A stretch of DNA of 64,000 nucleotides from Candidatus Enterococcus courvalinii (GTDB lineage Bacteria > Bacillota > Bacilli > Lactobacillales > Enterococcaceae): assembly GCF_017315945.1 (NCBI RefSeq), contig NZ_JAFLWI010000016.1:1-64000 (forward strand), read 5' to 3'. Below are positions 50,376 to 60,423 of this stretch, piece after piece. The notes beneath the pieces were generated by a model. It did no database searches, was not told the DNA's origin, and worked only from the letters and a program-made list of their open reading frames with translations. Both the position numbers and the translations under genes were made by a program. Each line of letters starts with the position of its first letter. Within the stretch, counting starts at the first letter, position 1.

Positions 50376-51398
50376 ATGGCTATCACTGTAAAAGATGTCG
50401 CAAAAAAAGCAGGTGTTGCTACTTCAACTGTTTCGCGTGTAATCAATGATCATCCAAGCATCTCAGAAACAACCAAGAAAAAAGTCCGAAAAGTGATGGA
50501 TGACCTTGGCTACGTTCCAAACATGACTGCCAGAAATCTCGGAAAACGGACATCTAATGCTGTTGGCGTTATTTTGCCCCCACTAGATTCTAAAGAAAGA
50601 CTTGGTAATCCGTTCTACCTTGAAATTATGGAAGCAATTAATGATGAAGCTCGTCTTTATGACATGACGACAGCTATTGCAACGGCTAAAAGCTTTGAGC
50701 TCTTGCTTGAGAATGTCAAACGCATGCACCTACAAAAACAGGTCGACGGCTTCATTCTCGTTTATTCAGACAGTGCTGATCCAGTGATTGATTATTTATA
50801 TAAAAATCAGATTCCGTTCACCTTGATTGGTCAACCTTATCAACATGAAAATGATATCGTTTATGTCGATAACGACAACCAATTACTTGGGAAACAAGCG
50901 ACCGAATTTTTAATCCAAAATGGGCACCAAAATATTTTATTCGTTACAAATACTACACATGAAAGTTTATACTTCGAGCGTTATTTTGGTTACCAAAAAG
51001 CGCTGATGCTCAATCAATTACCCACTTTTCCTAGCGTCGTCTTGGAAAACCCAGAAGACTATCTGACTTTTAATGATACGTTAACGACAACGAGAGCAAC
51101 TGCCTTAGTTGTCATTGATGATATTTTTGCACTGCGTACGATGCAGCTTGCAGAAATGTATGGCTATACTATTCCTGATGATTTATCAGTAGTGAGTTTT
51201 AATAATTCAATTTTTTCAACATTAACGCACCCTTACCTAACAAGTATTGACATCGATATTTCAGAATTAGGTAGAATGGCTATGCAGAAGCTAAGAGAAA
51301 TTATCCATGACGAATTAAGTAGTGGCGTTCGTATGGTCATCCCCCATAAATTAATTAAAAGAGAAACAGTCATTCCATTAGCTGAAATAACTAAATAA
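50376..51398 (+). CDS. malR: Maltose operon repressor, LacI family
   Basis: A 340-residue LacI-family regulator: helix-turn-helix AITVKDVAKKAGVATSTVSRVI with hinge and a sugar-binding core starting near GVILPPL. As the last gene of the maltose operon it probably binds the palindromes at 46121 and 46340 and responds to a maltose-derived effector. The layout equals the E. faecalis mal locus. Confidence 0.9.
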   Translation: MAITVKDVAKKAGVATSTVSRVINDHPSISETTKKKVRKVMDDLGYVPNMTARNLGKRTSNAVGVILPPLDSKERLGNPFYLEIMEAINDEARLYDMTTAIATAKSFELLLENVKRMHLQKQVDGFILVYSDSADPVIDYLYKNQIPFTLIGQPYQHENDIVYVDNDNQLLGKQATEFLIQNGHQNILFVTNTTHESLYFERYFGYQKALMLNQLPTFPSVVLENPEDYLTFNDTLTTTRATALVVIDDIFALRTMQLAEMYGYTIPDDLSVVSFNNSIFSTLTHPYLTSIDIDISELGRMAMQKLREIIHDELSSGVRMVIPHKLIKRETVIPLAEITK

Positions 51399-51409
51399 TT
51401 GAACAAAGA

Positions 51410-51443
51410 AAAAAGCGTTAGGACATCCATCCTAACGCTTTTT
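51410..51443 (+). terminator. Terminator of the maltose operon
   Basis: 14-bp perfect stem AAAAAGCGTTAGGA (51410-51423) with 51430-51443, 6-base loop, T5. Confidence 0.9.
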
Positions 51444-51542
51444 ATTCTGTTTAATAACAATCGATTTCTTTTAATTAGACGATTATCGCAAGAAACTTTA
51501 TACTATTAGATAGAACAACTGCGAAAATCAAGGAGTGTTTAC

Positions 51543-51815
51543 ATGGAAAACGAAGAAAAAAGAGAAAAAATCATTGGACATATCGGACGTATTGCATCGG
51601 TTCTTTCTGTGATGATGTATGTTTCCTATATCCCACAAATCATGGACAATCTAGCGGGTTCAAAAGGCAATCCTATCCAACCATTAGTAGCGATGGTCAA
51701 CTGTATCATCTGGACTATTTACGGTACGTTCAAAAAAGAAAAAGATTGGCCAATCATCATTGCTAATGTTCCCGGAATCTTTCTAGGTGCTATCACTTTC
51801 TTTACTTCGCTGTAA
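51543..51815 (+). CDS. SemiSWEET-like sugar transporter
   Basis: A 90-residue protein with three membrane helices (~15-35, 45-62, 68-88), which is the SemiSWEET/MtN3 half-unit. The PQ motif is present in helix 1 (SYIPQI), and the second helix has the conserved Asn and Trp (MVNCIIWTIYG). SemiSWEETs work as dimers that let sugars equilibrate across the membrane. It directly follows the maltose operon but has its own space and Shine-Dalgarno (AAGGAG), so its sugar need not be maltose. Confidence 0.85.
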   Translation: MENEEKREKIIGHIGRIASVLSVMMYVSYIPQIMDNLAGSKGNPIQPLVAMVNCIIWTIYGTFKKEKDWPIIIANVPGIFLGAITFFTSL

Positions 51816-51854
51816 CAAAAAAATGATTGAGTTCTCATTGATTATCTATTCAAT

Positions 51855-51903
51855 AAAAATAATCGACACTGAGACGTATTCTTGTCCAGTGCCGATTATT
51901 TTT
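51855..51903. terminator. Bidirectional terminator
   Basis: 17-bp stem with one mismatch (51855-51871 with 51887-51903), A5 left and T5 right, between the convergent SemiSWEET and nhaC genes. Confidence 0.88.
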
Positions 51904-53269
51904 ATTTGTCCAATTTGATTTTCTTATTCAAAAGAAAACCAATTATTATTGTAAATATTGGCGCAAACAACGGAAAATAAGCAAATGGTAAATATTGTAA
52001 CGCACTAACCTTCATCGTCCCCATAATAAACGTCCCGCTAACTCCCCACGGAACTAAGGAATTGACCGCAGCACCCGCATCAGCTAGCGTGCGTGTCAAA
52101 TAGGTTTTGCGTAAACCCGTTTGCTCAAACGACCCTTTAAAGGTTTCTCCTGGCAAAATAATTGATAGATATTGTTCACCAACAATCAAATTAATTCCGA
52201 TACTACTTAATGCAGTAAAGCCAATCAAACGTGAAGGCCGATCCATTTTTTCGCGTAGCGTTTGAACAATTGTCCCAACGATTTCATATTTGATCAATAA
52301 ACCACCTAATGCCAAAGCTAATAGAATCAAACTGGCAGAACCAAGCATACTCATGATTCCTCCTCGAGAAAGCAATGTGTTCAACTTTTCATCCGAAGTT
52401 TGAGCAAGGTAACCATTCATCAAGATATCAGCGACTTTTTGAATCGTTATTTTTTGATGAATAAATGCCAATACAACTGCTGCTGAAGAACCCACTAATA
52501 AAGTTGGAATTGCTGGGATTTTTTTGATTGCACCACCAAATAAAATAACTAATGGAATCAATGTCCAAGGAGAAATCCAAAAGCTTGCCTCCATCTTATC
52601 AATCATTCCAGTGATATTTGATAAATCAGCCGAATGACTGTTTTGACCTAATAGTGTATACAAAATTAAAGACACAATAAACGCTGGTAAATCCGTATAA
52701 CGCATTGCTGCAATATGGTCAAATAAATTTACTCCACCAATTCCGGCTGCTAAATTCGTGGTATCAGATAACGGTGAACAGTTGTTTCCAAGAAAAGCTC
52801 CAGAAACTACAGCACCTGTTGTCATCGCATCAGAAAAGCCTAGTAGATGACCGATTCCTAAAAAGGCAATTCCAATTGTCGAAATCGTCGTAAATGAACT
52901 TCCTACCGTAATCCCCACAATCGTGCAAACTAAAAACGCCGTGGGTAAAAAGAAACGGATAGAAATCAATTGAAAGCCATAAACCATAATTGTTGGAATC
53001 GTTCCTGCTAAAATCCATGAAGCAACTAACACGCCAATCAGCAAAAAAATCAAAATCGGGATGATTCCCGGTGTGATTCCTTGTACGATTCCTGCATGGA
53101 TGTCATCCCAAGAAAAGCCTCTGAATTTCCCATAAAATAACAAACCCATAAAAACGATTAAAATTGGGATGTGTGGTGTTAAATGAAACCCAATAATCAA
53201 AATACCTAATATCGCTAATAGTACCACCAAGACAGCGATACTTTCTTTTATCGAACTTTTTTTATTCAC
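51902..53269 (-). CDS. nhaC: NhaC-type Na+/H+ antiporter
   Basis: A 455-residue antiporter with about twelve membrane helices. NhaC markers include GAFLGNNCSPLSDTTNLAAG and the GEQYLSIILPGE segment near the end. It is the last member of the tyramine cluster tyrS-tyrDC-tyrP-nhaC, as in other enterococci, where it is thought to aid pH and ion balance. It starts 80 bp after tyrP, with a weak hairpin between them. Confidence 0.9.
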   Translation of the reverse strand: MNKKSSIKESIAVLVVLLAILGILIIGFHLTPHIPILIVFMGLLFYGKFRGFSWDDIHAGIVQGITPGIIPILIFLLIGVLVASWILAGTIPTIMVYGFQLISIRFFLPTAFLVCTIVGITVGSSFTTISTIGIAFLGIGHLLGFSDAMTTGAVVSGAFLGNNCSPLSDTTNLAAGIGGVNLFDHIAAMRYTDLPAFIVSLILYTLLGQNSHSADLSNITGMIDKMEASFWISPWTLIPLVILFGGAIKKIPAIPTLLVGSSAAVVLAFIHQKITIQKVADILMNGYLAQTSDEKLNTLLSRGGIMSMLGSASLILLALALGGLLIKYEIVGTIVQTLREKMDRPSRLIGFTALSSIGINLIVGEQYLSIILPGETFKGSFEQTGLRKTYLTRTLADAGAAVNSLVPWGVSGTFIMGTMKVSALQYLPFAYFPLFAPIFTIIIGFLLNKKIKLDK

Positions 53270-53300
53270 TTGTTCTCACTTCTCCATTATTTTTTTCATG

Positions 53301-53341
53301 AAAAAAGTCCCACCTCGAAAATATTATTCTCTTGGTAGGAC
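53301..53341 (-). terminator. Weak hairpin between tyrP and nhaC
   Basis: GTCCCACC (53307-53314) with GGTAGGAC (53334-53341), one mismatch, followed on the minus strand by six U. May only partly stop tyrP transcription before nhaC. Confidence 0.45.
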
Positions 53342-53349
53342 AATCTGGA

Positions 53350-54807
53350 TTAGTGACTATGTGTCACTTGATCAGAGTATTCATCTAAATTTTCTTCTAA
53401 AATTGCTTCAACTGCAGTATTCCAAGAATCTTTCTTGAAATGGTTGATGATCAATGGGATTACAAACATAACAACTGCGATAGCTGTTACAAGTAATGCA
53501 TCACTCATTGTTGCTGTTCCTAATGTAGCAAAAACAACGACAACGATTGAGAAAATCAACATGCAACTAATAACCCAAGCAAAGAAGTTTCCTGATTTAC
53601 CAATACGATAAGGTCGGTTCAATTCTGGATGTTTTTTTCTCATTTCAAGTAAAGAAATAGCAATCAACACATAAACAATACAGTAAATAACTGTAGTTGC
53701 ATTTGTTAATGTCAAGAAAACAGCACTAACGTCATCCATTACACCATAAAGTAGCGCAAACAATGAAATAACAATAGATTGTGTTAACACGACATTTTTA
53801 GAAACACCATATTTGTTTTCTTTGTGGAAACCAAATTTTGGTGGTAAGAAGCCTTCTCTGGCCACTTGGATGATGGTTTTTGATGGTCCAGTAACCCAAG
53901 CAGATAACTGTAACAATACACCAATGAAGACCATGAAGCTAAAAATATTTCCGATAACTTCTGGTAAACCTAAAATTTGGCAATCAATCAAGATTGGTTG
54001 TGTAATGTTTGCCAATTCCATTTTTCCATTTGGAACAACGTTCGCAACTAACATCGCATTGATGACATTCAATAAAACTAAACCAATCAAGGCAATAAAC
54101 ACACCTTTAGTATAGTTTTTCGTTGCATCTTTCAAGCGAGGCATATAAACAGAGCTCATTTCAATCCCAACAAAAATAAAAGTAATACCAGCTAGATATT
54201 TTAATGAGTCTACGTGTTCTAAGTCTGGGAAAGCTTTTGACCAAGAAAATGCACCTAAATAGCCGTTTGAAACCAAACCAACTTTAAATGCTGCCAATAA
54301 GCCAAGCACAAACATGATTACGACAGGAATGTATACACCCAACCAAACACCAATATTTCCGCCAACTTTTGCCATATCAAATTTTAAATTCAATAACGTA
54401 ATAATCCAATAAATAACTAAAATACAAGCTAATACGAACCAATGGTTATTTCCTAGTTCCACGTTCCCAAAGGTATTTCCAAGCAATGGGCCTAATGTTG
54501 AAGCAACCATTACCATACCAGGAAACATTTGAACCCATAGCAACCAAGCAACGACAAATCCCCATTTACTACCCAAAGCTGTTTTTACCCATAACTGTGG
54601 GCCACCTTCTTGAGGAAGCATGGTTGACAGTTCACCAGAAACCATTGAGATCGGACCAGCAAAAAATAAAACTGCAAAAATCGAATAAAAAATTAACGTC
54701 CAACCTACTGCTGCCAAAGTCGGAATACTCCGAACTGTAGCACACAGTGCCATTGTCAGACCAATAAAGGTTCCAAGACCCATCTTACTTACTTTAGATT
54801 CACTCAC
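53350..54807 (-). CDS. tyrP: Tyrosine/tyramine antiporter
   Basis: A 485-residue amino acid-polyamine-organocation permease with about 12-13 membrane helices (MGLGTFIGLTMALCATVRSIP at the start, EGGPQLWVKTALG, TFIFVGIEMSSVY). In tyramine producers it exchanges external tyrosine for internal tyramine, giving a net outward positive charge movement. The start is GTG 54807, eight bases after AAGGAGAG; upstream frame to 54909 lacks a ribosome binding site. Preceded by tyrDC, with a hairpin between. Confidence 0.9.
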   Translation of the reverse strand: MSESKVSKMGLGTFIGLTMALCATVRSIPTLAAVGWTLIFYSIFAVLFFAGPISMVSGELSTMLPQEGGPQLWVKTALGSKWGFVVAWLLWVQMFPGMVMVASTLGPLLGNTFGNVELGNNHWFVLACILVIYWIITLLNLKFDMAKVGGNIGVWLGVYIPVVIMFVLGLLAAFKVGLVSNGYLGAFSWSKAFPDLEHVDSLKYLAGITFIFVGIEMSSVYMPRLKDATKNYTKGVFIALIGLVLLNVINAMLVANVVPNGKMELANITQPILIDCQILGLPEVIGNIFSFMVFIGVLLQLSAWVTGPSKTIIQVAREGFLPPKFGFHKENKYGVSKNVVLTQSIVISLFALLYGVMDDVSAVFLTLTNATTVIYCIVYVLIAISLLEMRKKHPELNRPYRIGKSGNFFAWVISCMLIFSIVVVVFATLGTATMSDALLVTAIAVVMFVIPLIINHFKKDSWNTAVEAILEENLDEYSDQVTHSH

Positions 54808-54966
54808 GGTTGACACTCTCCTTGATTTGTTGGATAAAATAGTGTCTTTGAAGCAATCTAAATTGGCAATAAACAAAAGTAATTCCATCGATTCAAAGTT
54901 CGGTTTCATGCTTCAGCCTATCGCTTAAACGACAATGCTCCAAAGACGTCCTCAAAACTAAGAAAT

Positions 54967-55005
54967 GGAGAAGCGAAGCCTGGGCAATCATTCCCAGACT
55001 TCTCC
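54967..55005 (-). other. Hairpin in the tyrDC-tyrP gap
   Basis: GGAGAAG (54967-54973) and CTGGG (54980-54984) pair with CCCAG (54993-54997) and CTTCTCC (54999-55005), with an internal asymmetry. No U-tract follows on the minus strand. It is more likely a processing or partial attenuation element than a full terminator. Confidence 0.5.
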
Positions 55006-55044
55006 TACCTTCACGAAATAAACGGATACTCCATCTCGATTAAA

Positions 55045-56922
55045 TTATTTTGCTTCGCTTGCCAATAATTGGTCTGCGTAGATTTTTTCCAATTTTTCTT
55101 GAAGAGCAGCTTTAATTTTTTCAGCATATTCTTCAAAGTTTTCTGCTTTATTCATATATGGTGTCATTACACTTGCACGTAGAACTGTCACTTTTCCAGC
55201 ACGGTTCCATTCATCATCTGAGAAGCCTAATTGGTTCACAAATTGTAGTGGACTGTTACCATAATCAGGAATAGCAAAATCAGTATGTGAAGTTAAGAAT
55301 TCATTTCCATAAATGCTACCTTTTACATATGAAGAGTAGTCATATACGTCATGGTTCAATTTATTCATAGAAACTAGATCATCGTTTCCTTTTTCTTTGA
55401 ATACATAATCAACCATGTTGAAATCTGGATAAGTCAATGGATGAACTTCGATTTCTTTATCACCAACTTTAAATGACAAGTTGTTTAGGAAATTGAAGAA
55501 ACGATGTGCACCTTCGATTGATGCGCCCATTAATTTTCCGTAACCAGTTACGTTCAATGGTAATACATGATGAGCAGCCCAAACACTAGCAGCAGTTGCC
55601 CCAGCTTTTGAACCTTCAAGAATGTACGCACCAAGTAAAGCAGGGATATCTGCTCCTTTTTCAAATACGTAAGTAGCAAAGTAAGAAATGACGTCTCTCA
55701 TGCGGATATCTTTAATAACGATCCCACCAGCTGAATAAGGTACATAACCCATTTTATGTGGGTCAATTGTTACAGATTCAGCTTCAGAAATTGCTTCATA
55801 CGCATGGTGAACTTCTTCTAAAAGATAATTTTTGTTTTCAGTAAAGACATGATGTTTCGCATGAACATCTTTTAATTCTTCAAAAGGAATAAAGTTGTTG
55901 TCTTCGTCTAAGAAAATTGCGCGACCATAACCACCATAAGCAGCATCTACGTGCAAGTAGAAGTAAATTCCTTCTTTTTCTAAAACACGACGTAAAGCAA
56001 CAATTTTATCAATGCTATCGATTGCGCCTTCTTCAGTTGAACCAACGACTCCGACTACACCCAAGATAGGTGTTTTTTCAGCAGCTAATTCACGAACGAT
56101 TTTTTCTAATTCGTTGATATCCATACGATAGTTATGATCAACTGGCACTGGAATAACTTGATCTAAACCAACCCCAATGATATCGGCTGCTTTTAGCCAT
56201 GAGTAATGTTTTGTTTGTGGCACTAACCATTTACCTAATTTTGTTAAATGTTTACCACTACGTGCTGAATGAGCTTTGATATCATCAATTTTTTCTGGGA
56301 CACTATCTAACAGATTCATGATTTCTTCTGTTGACATGTTCATTAATTCCCAATCACTCTTACCAGCAACTAATTCAGGTGTTACTTCTTGCATTGCAAG
56401 AGGTAAAGATTTGATATTACGAGCATACCAAAGACCTTCTAAGTTTGCTAAAGAACCGTCGGCAACAATGTGTCCCCAGCCATCTTCATAGCTCATTAAT
56501 TTTGCAAATTCATGTCCTACTTCTTCTTCCATTTGACTTGTTGCTGGAGAAGATTCGTAGGCAACGTTATTACCATTCCATAACATTGCGAAATTGTACG
56601 CTAGTAAAGATGGCATTAATGTTTCAGAGTTCATGTGTCCCCAATAACGTCCGGCATTATGCCAAGGAACAGAATGAGTACGCATACGTGCTGAAATTTC
56701 TGATAAAACGTCTTTCGTTTTATTTACAGTGTGCTCGAAACTAGCACTACTTTTTTCTTCCGGCGTAATAATAGGCATGTCTTGAGGCATGTAGTTTTGA
56801 CGCCATCCTAAATGTTCATCAACTAACTCATTTAACAAAGCTTTATAGATTTGGCCGTTCTCCGCTTTGTCACCAATGAATAGTGCATTCAGGTTTAGAT
56901 CATTTGACAATGATTCACTCAT
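55045..56922 (-). CDS. tyrDC: Tyrosine decarboxylase
   Basis: A 625-residue PLP-dependent group II decarboxylase that turns tyrosine into tyramine and CO2 and uses up a proton. The cofactor Lys390 is in [16 protein letters not shown]; the [11 protein letters not shown] segment upstream binds the PLP ring nitrogen through Asp. Length and N-terminal [18 protein letters not shown] match enterococcal and lactobacillal TyrDC (also called tdcA). Phenylalanine may be a secondary substrate in this family. A strong AGGAGGG precedes the ATG. It lies between tyrS and tyrP. Confidence 0.95.
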   Translation of the reverse strand: MSESLSNDLNLNALFIGDKAENGQIYKALLNELVDEHLGWRQNYMPQDMPIITPEEKSSASFEHTVNKTKDVLSEISARMRTHSVPWHNAGRYWGHMNSETLMPSLLAYNFAMLWNGNNVAYESSPATSQMEEEVGHEFAKLMSYEDGWGHIVADGSLANLEGLWYARNIKSLPLAMQEVTPELVAGKSDWELMNMSTEEIMNLLDSVPEKIDDIKAHSARSGKHLTKLGKWLVPQTKHYSWLKAADIIGVGLDQVIPVPVDHNYRMDINELEKIVRELAAEKTPILGVVGVVGSTEEGAIDSIDKIVALRRVLEKEGIYFYLHVDAAYGGYGRAIFLDEDNNFIPFEELKDVHAKHHVFTENKNYLLEEVHHAYEAISEAESVTIDPHKMGYVPYSAGGIVIKDIRMRDVISYFATYVFEKGADIPALLGAYILEGSKAGATAASVWAAHHVLPLNVTGYGKLMGASIEGAHRFFNFLNNLSFKVGDKEIEVHPLTYPDFNMVDYVFKEKGNDDLVSMNKLNHDVYDYSSYVKGSIYGNEFLTSHTDFAIPDYGNSPLQFVNQLGFSDDEWNRAGKVTVLRASVMTPYMNKAENFEEYAEKIKAALQEKLEKIYADQLLASEAK

Positions 56923-56964
56923 GTGAAACCCTCCTAAAAAAATATTTAAATTTTGTCGAGCCCT

Positions 56965-56993
56965 ACATTACACCTGTTCTTTAATTCTGTAAA
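56965..56993 (-). promoter_or_regulatory. Candidate tyrDC promoter
   Basis: On the minus strand: TTTACA (56988-56993), 17-base spacer, TAATGT (56965-56970), about 40 bp upstream of the tyrDC ATG. The weak -10 suits a promoter needing activation, as tyrDC is induced by low pH and tyrosine in relatives. Confidence 0.4.
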
Positions 56994-57069
56994 CTAAAAA
57001 TAAGCCGATTTTATAATCATTTTCTAATAATATGTAATTGAGTGAATTGTATGTGATTTTAAAAAAATT

Positions 57070-57106
57070 CAAAAAAAGGAGGGAATTTACAAAAGTAAAT
57101 TCCCTC
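57070..57106 (-). terminator. tyrS terminator
   Basis: 12-bp perfect stem GAGGGAATTTAC (57079-57090), loop AAAA, complement 57095-57106, with seven U on the minus strand. It lies just over 100 bp after tyrS and before the tyrDC promoter. Confidence 0.88.
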
Positions 57107-57212
57107 TTAAAGATTGTATTAACGACAACCGTTGTTCTCTTTTAGGATGGGTTTCAAAAGTTTGAATCTTGTAATAGAGCTTCCCTTTTTCAAGGCAAAA
57201 AATTACTAAATT

Positions 57213-58469
57213 CTAATCAACTACTTTGGCCAAAAAGTAATTTTTCTTACCTTTTCGAATAACCACAAACTTACCATCGAATTCATCTGATGGATTTACG
57301 ACAAAATTTAAATCGGTAACACGGTCACCGTTAATACTAATAGCTCCGTTTGAAACATCTTCGCGTGCTTGACGTTTTGATGGTTCAATTTTTGTTGAAA
57401 CAAGTAGTTCCACGATATTTTCAGGTGTACTTGAAATGTCGACGTTTGGCATTTTACCAAAACCTTGCGCGATTTCTTCAGCATTTAGTTCTTTAATATT
57501 TCCTGAGAATAAAGCTGCTGTTATTTTTTGCGCTTCTTTCAAGTCTTCTTTACTATGAACAAAAGCAGTTACTTCTTCTGCCAAACGTCGTTGTGCTTCA
57601 CGTTTTTCAGGTTCAGTTTCAACTTTTTTAGCTAAGTCATTGATTTCTTCTTCTGTTAAGAATGTGAAGAATTTCAAGTATTTCACAACGTCACGATCAT
57701 CTTGGTTCAACCAGAATTGGTAGAATTCAAATGGTGATGTTTTCTTAGGATCTAGCCAGATTGCGCCACCAGCTGTTTTCCCGAATTTTGTTCCATCCGC
57801 TTTTAACATTAATGGAATCGTTAGTCCAAAGGCTTCTGCATCAGGACCTTCTAGTTTACGGATCAAATCTAAACCAGCAGTGATATTTCCCCATTGGTCA
57901 GCGCCACCGATTTGTAATTGCACATCAAATGTTTTGTGTAAGTGCAAGAAGTCAATTGATTGAAGGATTTGGTAAGTGAATTCAGTAAATGAAATCCCTA
58001 CTTCTAAACGACTTGCAACGATATCTTTTGCCAACATCGTGTTAATGTTGAAGTTTTTGCCGTAATCTCTCAAAAATTCTAGTAAAGAAATTTTTGATAA
58101 CCAGTCGTAGTTGTTTACAAATGTGATGTTTGCATCTGCACCAAATAATTTACCCATTTGTGCTGAAAGTGCATCAACATTATGTTGTACTTGTTCCATT
58201 GTTTGTAAAACACGTTCCGTTTGTCGTCCGCTTGGATCACCAATTGTTCCTGTTCCGCCACCAATAAGAATATATGGATGATGGCCTGCCAATTGAAATC
58301 TTTTCATCATCATAAAGGGAATCAAGTGTCCGATATGCATAGAATCGCCTGTCGGATCAACGCCACAATAAAGTGAAATACTCTTCTCTTCAACGAGTTC
58401 GCGAAGTCTTTCTTCGTTTGTTTGTTGATTAATGGCATCACGCCAAGTTAATTCATCAATAATATTCAT
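57213..58469 (-). CDS. tyrS: Tyrosyl-tRNA synthetase of the tyramine cluster
   Basis: A 418-residue class I synthetase that charges tRNA-Tyr. The HIGH motif is in SMHIGHLIPF, the KMSKS equivalent is KFGKT (DGTKFGKTAGG), the tyrosine pocket GADQWGNITAG is intact, and a C-terminal S4 RNA-binding domain is present (PSKRQAREDVSNGAISING). ATG 58469 follows GGAGG. A tyrosine T-box leader controls it, so it is expressed when charged tRNA-Tyr is scarce. Enterococci often carry a second tyrS elsewhere; this copy belongs to the decarboxylase cluster. Confidence 0.94.
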   Translation of the reverse strand: MNIIDELTWRDAINQQTNEERLRELVEEKSISLYCGVDPTGDSMHIGHLIPFMMMKRFQLAGHHPYILIGGGTGTIGDPSGRQTERVLQTMEQVQHNVDALSAQMGKLFGADANITFVNNYDWLSKISLLEFLRDYGKNFNINTMLAKDIVASRLEVGISFTEFTYQILQSIDFLHLHKTFDVQLQIGGADQWGNITAGLDLIRKLEGPDAEAFGLTIPLMLKADGTKFGKTAGGAIWLDPKKTSPFEFYQFWLNQDDRDVVKYLKFFTFLTEEEINDLAKKVETEPEKREAQRRLAEEVTAFVHSKEDLKEAQKITAALFSGNIKELNAEEIAQGFGKMPNVDISSTPENIVELLVSTKIEPSKRQAREDVSNGAISINGDRVTDLNFVVNPSDEFDGKFVVIRKGKKNYFLAKVVD

Positions 58470-58550
58470 TATATTGACCTCCGTATAGTTTTTATGAAAG
58501 CAGGAACCTGCTAGCATTCGTAAAATTAGTAAAACTTTTTTGAGTGAACA

Positions 58551-58792
58551 AAAAAAGTCCCTTGACTAATAACTAGTCAAGGGACGAAAATTCGCGGTAC
58601 CACCCAAATTATATGTTCTGCAAGAACATATCTCTCAAACATTTAACGCTGTCGCGTGACAAAAACTGTCAAAGACTCCTGAAATGTAATTCGTTTTAAG
58701 GCTTGTACTAGTTCGCAGCAACCACTAGCTTTCTGAAACATCGACCTTAACCACTACTTCGTTTCGTTCTTCGTCTTGTTATCTATTAACAT
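58551..58792 (-). ncRNA. T-box leader (tyrosine) of tyrS
   Basis: Reading the minus strand: a stem I region from about 58775, the probable specifier UAC (58705-58707, in CUAGUACAAG), and the T-box UGGUACCGCGAA (58591-58602), followed by a terminator, a 12-bp perfect stem (58557-58568 with 58574-58585) with six U. Uncharged tRNA-Tyr would pair with the T-box and specifier and favour the antiterminator. The leader ends about 80 bp before the tyrS start. Confidence 0.92.
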
Positions 58793-58798
58793 GTGTCT

Positions 58799-58827
58799 AT
58801 CATAGAGCCCGTTTTTTTCTTTGTCAA
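58799..58827 (-). promoter_or_regulatory. tyrS promoter
   Basis: On the minus strand: -35 TTGACA (58822-58827), 17-base spacer, -10 TATGAT (58799-58804). Transcription would start near 58792, at the beginning of the T-box leader. Confidence 0.8.
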
Positions 58828-59075
58828 CACAAAACAAATATTTTTTTATTAAATAACATCAAATTACAAAAATCCCAGTGTTTAAAATCACATTTGAGTA
58901 GTTTTCCTAATAATTTTATAACACATCATTTTTTCTGTTAGAGTTGATGATAAAAATAGCCGATTTTCTCATAAATCAGCGTATCACTTTTACTTCTTTC
59001 CTGTCTTCGTTACAATAAAAGAAACAAAGTTATTCTATTATTTGAGTAAAAGTGTAAAGGTAGGGGTATAAGTTA

Positions 59076-60371
59076 ATGGAACCAAAACAAAGAAAAATTC
59101 TTGGAGTCACTGCCGGTATAACCGTGCTAATTTCAATCTTCAGCCTATTTTTGATTATTCATGCCACTTCTAGTGAAAAGTCAGCTTCTTCAACGACGGC
59201 TGAACAAACAACCGAAAGCCAACCAACAACTGTCAATTCCGATGATAAACAACTGAGTGAAGCACAACAATTAGTCAAAAGTTATCACTATGACGAAGCG
59301 ATCAAGCAATTAGCTGACGCTCATTCCGCTGAAGCGAAGGAGCTCCTTCAAACCATCAAAAAAGAAAAAGAACAATTAGTCAAATGGGAGGACCCAACAA
59401 AAATCTCTCATTTATTTTTCCATAGCTTGATTGTTGACCCAGCTAAGGCATTCCAGTCACAACAAGCACAAGGCTACAAAGAATACATGGTCACAATTCC
59501 TGAATTCAATAAAACAATTGAACAGCTTTATAAAAACAATTATGTTTTAGTCAACTTACCAGACTTAGTTACGATTGATGATCAAGGAAATGTTTCCTTT
59601 GTAGGTGTTTCTTTACCTAAAGATAAAAAACCACTCGTCCTTTCAGAAGATGATGTTAGTTACTATGAATATATGAAAGATTCAGGTTTTCCTGACAAGT
59701 TGATCATTGATAAGAACAAAGTGAAAAATGTGTATGTTACTAACAAAAAAGAACAGATTGGTGATTTTGATATGGTTCCTTTGATTGATAAATTTGTCGA
59801 AGATCATCCTGATTTTTCTTATCAAGGAGCTAAGGGAACACTGGCATTAACTGGCTACAATGGCGTGCTTGGTTATCGAACTTCCAAATCTGAATACGGG
59901 GACAATGAGAAAACAAACACAGAAATCAAAAAAGCGACAAAAGTTGCTGAACAATTGAAAAAGGATGGCTGGACCTTCGCTTCTCATACGTGGGGACATC
60001 TGAATATGACAAACGCTTCTCTGGAAGATGTAAAACGCGACAATGAGCTTTGGCAAACAGAAGTCGCTCCAATCTTAGGAAAAACAACGATGCTCATTTA
60101 TCCTTTTGGTGCAGACATCAGTGATTGGCACGACTACACAGCTGAAAATCAAAAATTTGATTACTTAAAATCACAAGGTTTTTCAATTTTCTGTAATGTG
60201 GATGCCTCTACTCCTTCTTGGGGACAATTGGGAGCAAACTATTACCGTCAAGCGCGAATCAATATTGATGGTATTCGCTTTGAATCTGAACTTTCGGGTC
60301 AAAATAATGTCTTAGAGCAGTTCATCAACGTGCCTTCTGTGGTGGATAAACAAGCTCGTGGATTAAGCTAA
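59076..60371 (+). CDS. Membrane-anchored polysaccharide deacetylase
   Basis: A 431-residue protein: N-terminal membrane anchor (~9-29), Ser/Thr/Gln-rich linker, a short helical repeat-like region (~58-100), then a NodB-type deacetylase domain. Metal and catalytic motifs are visible: SEDDVSYYEY with the paired Asp, and SHTWGHLN with the two metal His. The domain is longer than typical NodB, with an insert of about 100 residues between these motifs. Likely acts on peptidoglycan or another wall polymer; substrate not known. The start is ATG 59076 after a GGTAGGGG-like site. Confidence 0.82.
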   Translation: MEPKQRKILGVTAGITVLISIFSLFLIIHATSSEKSASSTTAEQTTESQPTTVNSDDKQLSEAQQLVKSYHYDEAIKQLADAHSAEAKELLQTIKKEKEQLVKWEDPTKISHLFFHSLIVDPAKAFQSQQAQGYKEYMVTIPEFNKTIEQLYKNNYVLVNLPDLVTIDDQGNVSFVGVSLPKDKKPLVLSEDDVSYYEYMKDSGFPDKLIIDKNKVKNVYVTNKKEQIGDFDMVPLIDKFVEDHPDFSYQGAKGTLALTGYNGVLGYRTSKSEYGDNEKTNTEIKKATKVAEQLKKDGWTFASHTWGHLNMTNASLEDVKRDNELWQTEVAPILGKTTMLIYPFGADISDWHDYTAENQKFDYLKSQGFSIFCNVDASTPSWGQLGANYYRQARINIDGIRFESELSGQNNVLEQFINVPSVVDKQARGLS

Positions 60372-60385
60372 ATACAAAATGAGTC

Positions 60386-60423
60386 AAAAGAGAAGCTGGG
60401 GTTAATCCCAGCTTCTCTTTTTA
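60386..60423. terminator. Bidirectional terminator
   Basis: 15-bp perfect stem AAAAGAGAAGCTGGG (60386-60400) with 60407-60421, between the convergent deacetylase and PTS genes. Confidence 0.9.
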
